A DNA stretch of 17,451 nucleotides from Nitrospirae bacterium GWC2_42_7 (GCA_001803645.1 MHDW01000232.1:2840-20290), one strand, 5' to 3'; positions 7,540 to 13,541 are shown, counted from the stretch's first letter. Numbers and translations: made by a program. Notes: generated by a model from the letters alone, not told the origin.

Positions 7540-7629
7540 AATGAGGCCTTTATTAAAGAGTTTTTTGAAAGTTCCAAAGCAATTTTCCTCAGCTTTTCCT
7601 CAGACTATAAGATTCTTATATTCGGCCAT
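7540..7629 (-). pseudogene. Possible remnant of a small ORF starting MAEYKNLIV
   Basis: An ATG at 7629 on the minus strand encodes MAEYKNLIV and then a stop at 7602-7600. A one-base shift reopens the frame (SEEKLRKIALELSKNSLIKASLL...). The first residues resemble N-termini of four-helix-bundle proteins (compare HHNLIVWQ in the intact gene at 11121), but the remainder does not clearly match. It is flanked by inverted octamer-like repeats. This is a weak call. Confidence 0.25.
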
Positions 7630-7735
7630 GTTAAAACTATACCATACAGTTGCTAAGCTGTTCTACTGCTTAGACCAGCTTGCAATCAAGATGGCGCTAA
7701 AACCACCACCCCTTGCCCCTCTCCTGAGATTCTTA

Positions 7736-7800
7736 CCACCCCGGCCTTCGGCCACCCCTGCCTACCGGCAGGCAGGCCTCCTAAAATAGGCGGGGAGCTT
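7736..7800 (-). repeat. C-rich hairpin element carrying two different palindromic modules
   Basis: On the plus strand: CCACCCC, then the GGCCTTCGGCC palindrome, then CCCCT overlapping the 20-nt palindrome CCTGCCTACCGGCAGGCAGG (7757-7776), then CCTCCTAAAATAGGCGGGGAG. Its first 24 bases (7736-7759) are the exact reverse complement of 7848-7871. Confidence 0.75.
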
Positions 7801-7828
7801 GGGAGATGAGGGAGCTTTTGATTATTAA

Positions 7829-7871
7829 CTCCCCTCCTTGGTTAAGGAGGGGTGGCCGAAGGCCGGGGTGG
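7829..7871 (+). repeat. C-rich hairpin element with TGGCCGAAGGCC module
   Basis: A perfect 9-bp stem CCCCTCCTT (7831-7839) / AAGGAGGGG (7844-7852) is followed by TGGCCGAAGGCC and GGGGTGG. Positions 7848-7871 form a perfect 24-bp inverted repeat with 7736-7759, spacing 88 bases. Confidence 0.75.
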
Positions 7872-7947
7872 TTTGTCCTGAATGTTTAAGGAGAGGATTA
7901 AGGGGTGGTAATAAGGCGTCAGATTGAAAGCTACTTGGAATTTAATG

Positions 7948-8003
7948 TTCTACTGCTCTACTGCGCGAATGCTCTGTTGCGTTACTTATACACTCTGTTG
8001 CAT
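7948..8003 (+). repeat. Degenerate octamer-like repeat region
   Basis: Reads as TTCTACTG, CTCTACTG, CGCGAATG, CTCTGTTG, CGTTACTT and so on. TGTTCTACTGCT at 7947-7958 is repeated exactly at 7659-7670. Degenerate, and the unit boundaries are a judgement. Confidence 0.4.
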
Positions 8004-8110
8004 AATAGACACGGAAGTTATACAGCCAAAATACAGAAACCCCTTGTTTTTCAAACAATTATCTCTGGCATTCTATTTGCTAATAATTATTGAAAAATGA
8101 AATTTTTACT

Positions 8111-8140
8111 TGACAAAAAGAGACTTGGGATGATTAAATG
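8111..8140 (+). promoter_or_regulatory. Likely sigma-70-type promoter of the porin gene
   Basis: A consensus -35 TTGACA at 8111-8116 is followed, after 18 bases, by TTAAAT (8135-8140) with an upstream TG at 8132-8133 (extended -10). Transcription would begin near 8147, giving a leader of about 160 bases before the porin start. Confidence 0.6.
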
Positions 8141-8200
8141 TAGCAACATCTTTCAAAAGGTTTTCCGTATATTATGTGTGGTTTGGGAAACTTTAATTAG

Positions 8201-8272
8201 AAGGGGAGGTGATTGTATAGGAAATAACAATATGAGTCATTTGTAAAAGGAGTAAAATCCGCCTTTGGCGGA
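8201..8272 (+). promoter_or_regulatory. Porin 5' leader with extra Shine-Dalgarno and hairpin
   Basis: GGGGAGGTGATT at 8203-8214 matches the 16S anti-SD well, yet lies about 90 bases before the porin start. A TTG at 8213 could begin a 4-residue peptide, and an ATG at 8232 another (MSHL). A hairpin TCCGCC / GGCGGA follows at 8258-8272. The porin's own TAAGGAGGT is at 8291-8299. A control role is possible but not shown, and no known riboswitch fold is recognised. Confidence 0.35.
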
Positions 8273-8304
8273 CAGAATACTGAACTACCTTAAGGAGGTA
8301 GGAA

Positions 8305-9942
8305 GTGAAAAAAATATTATTAATTGTTTTAGCATCAATTATGGTGCTTGGGTTTGCAGCAAGCGCATTTGCTATCCATGCTGAGATCCCTTCTGAGACT
8401 CAGGCTGTTGTGGCAAAAGGCGGCACCCAGATCACCCTCGGCGGTGAGCTGAGAGTCAGGGGCTGGTATACTGATAATGTTGGTACAGCAGCAATCTCTG
8501 ATGTTACAACAACAACCCGGTGGAATGATGTTGATAATGACGGTACTATTGATCCAGATGAAGCAGGAACTGCTGTAACATCAACATCAACTTTCGCATT
8601 ACCTACAATGTATCTTCCTTCAAACCAGAGTGTTGTATCTAAAGACACATATACATCCAGAATAGATACTAATGATCTTTCTGAGCATGGAATTACCCTC
8701 GTTAGATCTAATGTGAGGACAGAAAGCAATTCAGATGCATGGTATGATGCAAGGGTCAGGCTTACACTCAATGCACAGGTAACCCCTAACACAACCGGTT
8801 ATGTTGCTCTTGAATCAAATTCAGGAACAACAGTATCTGATACATACACTTGGGGTACACTCAACAACAAACAGTCAGATCTGACGATCCTTGAAGCATG
8901 GATACTACATACAGGCTCAGGCCTCCTGGGTATTCCTGCAGGTATCAAGGTTGGACATATGCCTCTTTCACTTGGCGAGAAGCAGTTCCTTGATCTCACC
9001 AAGTTCGGCACAGATGCTATCGTTGTTTTTGCAGACCCTATAAAGGGAATGCATGTTGGTTTATTAACAGCAAAGACAGTTGAAGGTTCAACCAACCTGA
9101 ATGATGATATCGATGCATATGTTGCTCTTATGACCTATAAGATCAATGACAAGAACACCATAGGTGCTAACTACACCTTAATTAAGGGTGACAATCTTGT
9201 AGCATTGGTTTCAAATCCTGCTCTTGGCATCACAAGCCTTGATGGTTATTCTCTTAAACTGCATAACTTCCAGGCACATGCAAAAGGTCAGGTCGGACCA
9301 GTTTCCTACAGGGGAGAAGTTGACTATCAGCTCGGCAGAGTTGAAGGCGCTGGCTCAGTCACTGATGTCGAGGCTTTAGCAGTTTTTGCAGAACTCGGAG
9401 TAAAGGTTGATCCTGTTTCAATTTTTGCAAGGTACGGATATGGCAGCGGCGACAAAGGAACTGAGAGCAAGATAGAGGAATTCCAGACAGTACTTGGAAG
9501 GGATATACATTCATCCTTTATCTATGAGTATATCGTTGACGGTGCAGCCTCAAGCCAGCTGATTCCATCAGGCTCAACAACTTCTTTCAGAAGCAGGGGA
9601 CTTGCCAATACATCAATGTTTAATCTTGGCGCATCAGTAGCCCCTACAAAAGACCTTACAGTAACACTTGATGGTTATTATTTAAGGGCCAATGCAGCTT
9701 ATAAGGGACAGAAAAATGTACTGTCTTCCTGGTCCGGCACTGCAAACAATACTTCACATAGTCTCGGTTATGAAGTTGACCTCAAACTCTCATACAAGAT
9801 CGATAAGAACCTCACATACGGTGTGATTGCAGGTGTTTTCAAACCAGGCAGCTATTATAGGGAGACCTATGATATGGGCGAAATGGGTATAAAGGCAACA
9901 ACAGTGAAAGCAGCAATGCATTCACTCACACTTAGCTTCTAA
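8305..9942 (+). CDS. Outer-membrane beta-barrel porin with an EF-hand-like loop
   Basis: A 545-residue secreted protein. The signal peptide MKKILLIVLASIMVLGFAASAFA is likely cleaved after residue 23 or 26. The mature part alternates amphipathic beta-strands with loops (for example ITLGGELRVRGWYTDN, YDARVRLTLNAQV, KGQVGPVSYRGEVDYQLG) and ends in the C-terminal Phe signal (HSLTLSF) used by the BAM machinery. Size and pattern suggest a general or substrate-specific porin. Substrate is unknown, and I cannot place it in a named family with certainty. Residues 75-86 spell a complete EF-hand calcium loop (DVDNDGTIDPDE), probably in an early external loop. GTG is taken as start because TAAGGAGGT lies 5 bases before it and the signal peptide begins there. 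Strong promoter, strong RBS and own terminator suggest high, monocistronic expression. Confidence 0.85.
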   Translation: MKKILLIVLASIMVLGFAASAFAIHAEIPSETQAVVAKGGTQITLGGELRVRGWYTDNVGTAAISDVTTTTRWNDVDNDGTIDPDEAGTAVTSTSTFALPTMYLPSNQSVVSKDTYTSRIDTNDLSEHGITLVRSNVRTESNSDAWYDARVRLTLNAQVTPNTTGYVALESNSGTTVSDTYTWGTLNNKQSDLTILEAWILHTGSGLLGIPAGIKVGHMPLSLGEKQFLDLTKFGTDAIVVFADPIKGMHVGLLTAKTVEGSTNLNDDIDAYVALMTYKINDKNTIGANYTLIKGDNLVALVSNPALGITSLDGYSLKLHNFQAHAKGQVGPVSYRGEVDYQLGRVEGAGSVTDVEALAVFAELGVKVDPVSIFARYGYGSGDKGTESKIEEFQTVLGRDIHSSFIYEYIVDGAASSQLIPSGSTTSFRSRGLANTSMFNLGASVAPTKDLTVTLDGYYLRANAAYKGQKNVLSSWSGTANNTSHSLGYEVDLKLSYKIDKNLTYGVIAGVFKPGSYYRETYDMGEMGIKATTVKAAMHSLTLSF

Positions 9943-9945
9943 AAA

Positions 9946-9993
9946 CCTCCCCCCTTCTTTTCCCCCCTTAAACAAAGGGGGGATGGGGGGATT
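9946..9993 (+). repeat. C-rich hairpin element without a nested palindrome
   Basis: An 8-bp stem CCCCCCTT (9962-9969) / AAGGGGGG (9975-9982) with loop AAACA, followed by ATGGGGGG. It lies between the porin stop and its terminator. It has the frame of the elements at 14181 and 4471 but lacks the internal palindrome, and so may represent the simple form. Confidence 0.65.
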
Positions 9994-10016
9994 TAAAGCG
10001 TGATGTGTAAATTAAA

Positions 10017-10046
10017 AGGCGGGTCTGCACGACCCGCCTTTTTTTT
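10017..10046 (+). terminator. Rho-independent terminator after the porin
   Basis: A 9-bp perfect stem AGGCGGGTC / GACCCGCCT (10017-10025, 10031-10039) with loop TGCAC is followed directly by a run of eight T. This is a textbook intrinsic terminator and separates the porin from the heptose kinase gene. Confidence 0.93.
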
Positions 10047-10113
10047 GTTTAAAGCAGAGAACAAGAGTAAAAGATTTTTATTTTTAAGAGAAAGTAGGGT
10101 ATATTAAACAGTC

Positions 10114-11103
10114 ATGAGTTTAGAGAATATCATAGAGGATTTTAAAGGCAGGAATATCCTTGTGCTTGGAGATATAATCCTTGACCATTACATATGGGGC
10201 AAGGTTACCAGGATATCTCCTGAAGCGCCTGTTCCGGTGGTAGACGTTACGAGAGAGAGCTTTATGCTCGGCGGGGCTGCAAACGTTGCTCACAATATTG
10301 TATCGCTCGGAGCAAAGGCGACTGTTATCGGCATGAACGGCAGGGATGTTGCCGGAGAAGTACTTGTCAAGATGCTCGGTCAAAAAGGAGTGAATTGTGA
10401 GGGAATATTCATTTCAGACAGGCCGACTACCGTAAAAACAAGGGTGATTGCAAATAACCAGCAGGTGGTCAGGTTTGACAGGGAAAACAGGCAATACATT
10501 GACAATAAGATGATAGAAAGGATAATGAAATATTTAAATTCTGTTATTTCAAAACATGACGCCATAATAATTTCGGATTATGAAAAAGGAATGGTGACCT
10601 CAGGGCTTATCAGAGGTATCCTGAATAATTCCAAGATAAAGAAAAAGGGAAAAGGCAGAAACGGGATGTTTGTTGCTGTTGACCCTAAGATCGGGCATTT
10701 TGATTTTTACAAAAGAGTATCTCTTATTACACCTAATGTCATGGAGGCATCAAACGGTTCTAAGGTCGAGATCAAGGATGAAAAAACTCTCCTTAAAGCA
10801 GGCAAAACATTAATGACAAAGCTTGGCTGTAAGGCTGTACTGATCACACGGGGGGAACAGGGCATGAGCCTCTTCGAAAAGAATAAGGTCACCCATATAC
10901 CAACAGTTGCAAGAAAGGTCTATGATGTCACCGGTGCAGGTGATACGGTCATATCAGCTTTTACACTTGCACATGCATCAGGAGAGAGCATGGAAAATTC
11001 TGCTGTGATAGCTAATCATGCTGCAGGCATAGTCGTGGGAGAGGTCGGAACAGCTGTTGCCACTCCTGAGCAATTGTTTGAGTCATTTAAGAGTAAGGAG
11101 TGA
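10114..11103 (+). CDS. hldA: D-glycero-beta-D-manno-heptose-7-phosphate kinase (RfaE1/HldA type)
   Basis: PfkB/ribokinase-family enzyme that phosphorylates heptose 7-phosphate at C1 in the ADP-heptose pathway for LPS inner core. Hallmarks: ILVLGDIILDHYIWGKVTRISPEAPVPVV (15-43), substrate motif MLGGAANVAHN (51-61), VRFDREN (119-125), DYEKGM (155-160), TPNVMEA (206-212) and the ATP/anion-hole motif DVTGAGDT (271-278) with catalytic D277. It is a stand-alone kinase, since there is no C-terminal nucleotidyltransferase domain. A short basic insert (KIKKKGKGRNG, 174-184) is extra. The last codons, SKE and the stop, are read from a heptamer repeat array (11091-11125). No Shine-Dalgarno is evident, and TATATT lies at 10100-10105, 8 bases before the ATG. 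Confidence 0.9.
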   Translation: MSLENIIEDFKGRNILVLGDIILDHYIWGKVTRISPEAPVPVVDVTRESFMLGGAANVAHNIVSLGAKATVIGMNGRDVAGEVLVKMLGQKGVNCEGIFISDRPTTVKTRVIANNQQVVRFDRENRQYIDNKMIERIMKYLNSVISKHDAIIISDYEKGMVTSGLIRGILNNSKIKKKGKGRNGMFVAVDPKIGHFDFYKRVSLITPNVMEASNGSKVEIKDEKTLLKAGKTLMTKLGCKAVLITRGEQGMSLFEKNKVTHIPTVARKVYDVTGAGDTVISAFTLAHASGESMENSAVIANHAAGIVVGEVGTAVATPEQLFESFKSKE

Positions 11104-11125
11104 GGCGTAAGGGGTAAGGGGTGAA
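11091..11125 (+). repeat. Left heptamer array (five units, GAGTAAG type)
   Basis: Units GAGTAAG, GAGTGAG, GCGTAAG, GGGTAAG, GGGTGAA. It encodes the final S-K-E-stop of the heptose kinase and contains the GTG start (11121) of the next gene, and its GGGGTAAGGGG may act as a poor Shine-Dalgarno. Confidence 0.8.
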
Positions 11126-11477
11126 AAGGACACACCATAATCTCATTGTTTGGCAAGAAGCCATAATTCTTGTAAAAGACATATATTGTATTACTAAAAA
11201 CTTTCCAAAAGAAGAAACGTTTGGACTTACAAGTCAAATTCGTCGTGCTGCTGTTTCTGTCCCTTGCAATATAGCAGAAGGAGCAGCGCGGACCAGCAAT
11301 AAAGAAATGTTACAATTTTTGTCTGTTGCAAGAGGTTTTTTGAGTGAATTAGAGACTCAGGTTATTATTTCAAAAGAATTGGGATATTTAAAAGAAAATA
11401 CAGAACTTAAGCATAAGATTGACACTGTTTTTAGTCTGCTTGGAGGGCTTATTAATTCAATAAGGAAAAAAGTATAA
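11121..11477 (+). CDS. Four-helix-bundle protein of the 23S rRNA intervening-sequence (S23/Avd-like) family
   Basis: A 118-residue helical protein. The family core is clear: HHNLIVWQEAIILVKDIY (5-22), NFPKEETFGLTSQIRRAAVSVPCNIAEGAAR (27-57), then the block EMLQFLSVARGFLSELETQ (62-80). Relatives are encoded inside 23S rRNA intervening sequences, exist as many dispersed stand-alone genes, and include the Avd accessory protein of diversity-generating retroelements. The fold is known to form pentameric barrels that bind nucleic acid, but the role of stand-alone copies is unknown. No reverse transcriptase or rRNA is nearby. The GTG start lies within the left heptamer array, and the stop overlaps the next start codon (TAATG), allowing translational coupling. 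The direct setting between unrelated housekeeping genes suggests insertion. Confidence 0.85.
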   Translation: MKRTHHNLIVWQEAIILVKDIYCITKNFPKEETFGLTSQIRRAAVSVPCNIAEGAARTSNKEMLQFLSVARGFLSELETQVIISKELGYLKENTELKHKIDTVFSLLGGLINSIRKKV

Positions 11478-12547
11478 TGTCTGATACTCCTTACTCCTCA
11501 CTCCTTACTCCTCACTCATCAATTAAGGCTGTTGCCTTATATTCCGGCGGCCTTGACAGCACACTTGCGATACTTGCAGTTCTGAAGCAGGGGATCGAAG
11601 TAAGGGCAGTGACCTTCCTGAATCATTTTGGCTGCGGGATAGAAGAGAAGTCTTCATGTTCAAAGGACCCTTTTTCTGCAGCTGTAAAATTCGGGTTTGA
11701 TGTGAGGCTTTCACATCTATCGGAAAAATTCATAGAGATCGTGAAGAACCCGAAGTTCGGACATGGCAGAAACATGAACCCGTGCATGGACTGCAGGATC
11801 CTTATGCTTAGAGAGATCAAAGAATATATGAATATGACAGGCGCTGAATTTGTGATAACAGGTGAGGTCCTTGGCCAGAGGCCGATGAGCCAGAGGAGAG
11901 ATGCACTCGACATCATAGACAGGGAATCAGGGCTGAAAGGATATATCTTGAGGCCTCTCAGCGCTAAACTGCTGAAGCCGACCATACCTGAAGAAAAGGG
12001 GATAATAAACAGAGAGCTTTTATATGCATTTGGCGGCCGTTCCAGAAAGCCTCAGATGTCTCTCGCAAGAGAATTCGGCCTTACGGATTATCCTGCACCC
12101 GCAGGTGGGTGCTTACTGACAGAGCCGAATTATTCTCACAGGCTTAAGGAACTTCTTGAGTATGACCAGAACCCGTCTGTTGAAGACCTGCTTTTGCTGA
12201 AACTCGGCAGGCATTTCAGGATGTCTTCTGAGTGCAAAGTTATTGTAGGCAGGAATGAGGATGAGAATAACTCTCTGTTTGCAATATCAGGCAATAAATG
12301 GACATATATGATAGCAGAGAACTGCGGAAGCCCTGTCACAGTTATCAGGGGGGAAGCCGGTGAAGAGATAATACATACTGCTGCAGCTATCTGCGCAAGA
12401 TATTCTGATGCAGGAGCCCTCAACATTGTGGATGTAAGTATTTATAAGGGAGAAGACAGGTATCAACTGACCGTATCCCCGGCAAAAAAAGATATTATCG
12501 ATAATTTCAGGATAGAATGGAAAAAGACAGTTATGAGCAGGCGGTAA
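11477..12547 (+). CDS. PP-loop ATPase fused to an NFACT-R-like domain; predicted tRNA thiolation-type enzyme
   Basis: A 356-residue two-domain protein. The N-terminal PP-loop (adenylation) motif is SGGLDSTLA at 23-31. A CxxC pair (C103, C106), lone Cys residues (C53, C61, C212) and the block TGEVLGQRPMSQRRDAL (128-144) resemble ThiI/MnmA-like thiolases, which adenylate a nucleobase and transfer sulfur. The C-terminal part from about 238, with FRMSSECKVIVGRNEDEN (247-264) and a later AAAICARYSDAG segment (302-313), resembles the NFACT-R (DUF814) RNA-binding domain. The fusion is known from comparative genomics, but substrate RNA and exact modification are not known to me. Residues 2-15 (SDTPYSSLLTPHSS) are translated heptamer repeats. 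The ancestral start was probably close to the IKAVALYSGG segment. It overlaps the preceding stop by one base. Confidence 0.8.
   Translation: MSDTPYSSLLTPHSSIKAVALYSGGLDSTLAILAVLKQGIEVRAVTFLNHFGCGIEEKSSCSKDPFSAAVKFGFDVRLSHLSEKFIEIVKNPKFGHGRNMNPCMDCRILMLREIKEYMNMTGAEFVITGEVLGQRPMSQRRDALDIIDRESGLKGYILRPLSAKLLKPTIPEEKGIINRELLYAFGGRSRKPQMSLAREFGLTDYPAPAGGCLLTEPNYSHRLKELLEYDQNPSVEDLLLLKLGRHFRMSSECKVIVGRNEDENNSLFAISGNKWTYMIAENCGSPVTVIRGEAGEEIIHTAAAICARYSDAGALNIVDVSIYKGEDRYQLTVSPAKKDIIDNFRIEWKKTVMSRR
11486..11520 (+). repeat. Right heptamer array (five units, ACTCCTT/ACTCCTC)
   Basis: Units ACTCCTT, ACTCCTC, ACTCCTT, ACTCCTC, ACTCATC. It is inverted relative to 11091-11125 and is translated as the start of the PP-loop protein. 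Confidence 0.85.
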
Positions 12548-12567
12548 AAGGCAGTAGCTTAAATAAG

Positions 12568-12596
12568 TTGACTTGATAACTAAAATTTGATATCTT
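12568..12596 (+). promoter_or_regulatory. Likely sigma-70-type promoter of the small barrel protein gene
   Basis: TTGACT (12568-12573), a 17-base A/T-rich spacer and TATCTT (12591-12596). The predicted start near 12603 leaves a leader of about 27 bases containing GGAGGAG at 12618-12624, 5 bases before the ATG. Confidence 0.65.
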
Positions 12597-12629
12597 TGAG
12601 GAAACAAAAATTATAATGGAGGAGTAATT

Positions 12630-13541
12630 ATGTCAAAAAGAAAAACTTACAGTGTAGTTGTTGCAATTTTTTTGTCTCTTTTTATTTTTGCTGCACCGGG
12701 AAATGTTTTTTGTCAGGATGAAGTTGTCAGCGGGCCTTTTTCTCTGACCATTCTTGGCGGTGCCCAGAATGATTCTCTTTTTGGTGGTGTTGAGGGCCGT
12801 GTGGATTATCTGAACCCGGTGCTTAATGTTCATGTATCAGGATTTTATAACGGTCTTGATGCAAGCAGAGGAATGGGACGAATTGACAATCAGAGATACG
12901 GTGCCGGAGTTGCTGTCTCTCATACCTATCCGGGCAAGGCAAATGCTTTTCTGGGAACTGCGTTTGTGAATGAATTAGGCAGGAACCTTGCTCATGTATA
13001 TGCAGGCGGAAAATACAAGATGACCGATAATCTCCTGTTAAGCGGAGCTTATGGAAAAGGCTTTGGTGGGGAGAGAGAATACGAAAAGGATGATACAGTA
13101 ATTAATTACGAGGCATCTGACTGGCTGAAATTCGGGGTCGTATTTGTTCCGATGAATAATCTGAAGGCGAATTTTTATGTTTATGATAACTCACCTTTTG
13201 AAAAGAATATTTATGGATTAGAAGGTGAAGTGTCGTACAACCTGAATGATTCTGTTGCAGTAGGCGTAAGAGGCATGTCGGATCTTGCTTCAAAAAGTGA
13301 GTTGGACAAAAATTGGACAGCAGCAGCTTTTGTTACTTATTCCTTTGGCGGACAGAAAGGCAAACTGATAGATGTTGCACTCGAAAAGAATAATCCTATT
13401 GCATATCCAAGGGTGACGATATTTTCCAGAGATAATAGTTCTATCTCTATAGAACAGTGCTTGCAACAAGAGAGTTGCGATTGTTTATGCGGGTATTTTC
13501 CGGATTCATGGCAATGCTCTGAATATTGCTACCCGGAATAG
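12630..13541 (+). CDS. Secreted outer-membrane beta-barrel-like protein with Cys-rich C-terminal tail
   Basis: A 303-residue protein of unrecognised family. A signal peptide covers about residues 1-29 (hydrophobic VVVAIFLSLFIFAAPGNVF, then CQDE). The C is not in a standard lipobox, so lipoprotein status is doubtful. The body (about 35-255) has alternating, aromatic-rich beta-strand patterns (FSLTILGGAQ, VEGRVDYL, NVHVSGFYNGL, KYKMTDNLLLSGAYGKGF, LKFGVVFVPMNNLKANFYVYD, WTAAAFVTYSFGG) typical of small outer-membrane barrels. After the probable last strand (TAAAFVTYSFGG) there is an unusual extension of about 50 residues with six Cys (277, 283, 285, 287, 296, 300), which could form disulfides or bind metal. 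It has its own promoter, a strong Shine-Dalgarno and an intrinsic terminator, so it is a single-gene unit. Confidence 0.75.
   Translation: MSKRKTYSVVVAIFLSLFIFAAPGNVFCQDEVVSGPFSLTILGGAQNDSLFGGVEGRVDYLNPVLNVHVSGFYNGLDASRGMGRIDNQRYGAGVAVSHTYPGKANAFLGTAFVNELGRNLAHVYAGGKYKMTDNLLLSGAYGKGFGGEREYEKDDTVINYEASDWLKFGVVFVPMNNLKANFYVYDNSPFEKNIYGLEGEVSYNLNDSVAVGVRGMSDLASKSELDKNWTAAAFVTYSFGGQKGKLIDVALEKNNPIAYPRVTIFSRDNSSISIEQCLQQESCDCLCGYFPDSWQCSEYCYPE

Larger units (their letters stand above)
7388..8304. other. Gene-poor repeat cluster between the TPR gene and the porin
   Basis: About 0.9 kb between divergently transcribed genes. It holds octamer-like arrays (7397-7428, 7948-8003), three C-rich hairpin elements (7440-7490, 7736-7800, 7829-7871), a possible gene remnant (minus strand, 7540-7629), and the porin promoter and leader (8111-8304). 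The few open frames of 60-80 codons here consist largely of translated repeats and are not credible genes. No tRNA or rRNA is seen. Confidence 0.7.
11091..11520 (+). mobile_element. Putative mobile unit: four-helix-bundle gene between inverted heptamer arrays
   Basis: The small gene at 11121-11477 is bracketed by five GAGTAAG-type heptamers on the left (11091-11125) and five ACTCCTT-type heptamers, their reverse complement, on the right (11486-11520). The arms overlap the end of the heptose kinase and the start of the PP-loop gene. Four-helix-bundle genes of this family occur as intervening sequences in 23S rRNA genes, also between inverted repeats. Mobility here is inference, as no transposase is present. 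Confidence 0.5.

Noticed and set aside
7541..7789. Plus-strand 82-codon open frame
   Set aside because: Its second half is translated C-rich repeat and palindrome (PPLAPLLRFLPPRPSATPAYRQAG), with no ribosome site or domain.
7905..8093. Plus-strand 62-codon open frame
   Set aside because: It runs through the octamer-like repeats, has no Shine-Dalgarno and no recognisable protein features.
8147..8304. Riboswitch in the porin leader
   Set aside because: Only one simple hairpin is visible, and no known riboswitch core could be recognised.
11121..11477. Avd protein of a diversity-generating retroelement
   Set aside because: The family is related, but there is no reverse transcriptase, template repeat or variable-repeat target nearby.
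11091..11520. 23S rRNA intervening sequence
   Set aside because: Flanking DNA is protein coding (heptose kinase and PP-loop enzyme), with no rRNA sequence.
12630..13541. Lipoprotein reading of the signal peptide (C at about residue 29)
   Set aside because: Residues before the Cys (NVF) do not fit a lipobox, which needs a small residue at -1.
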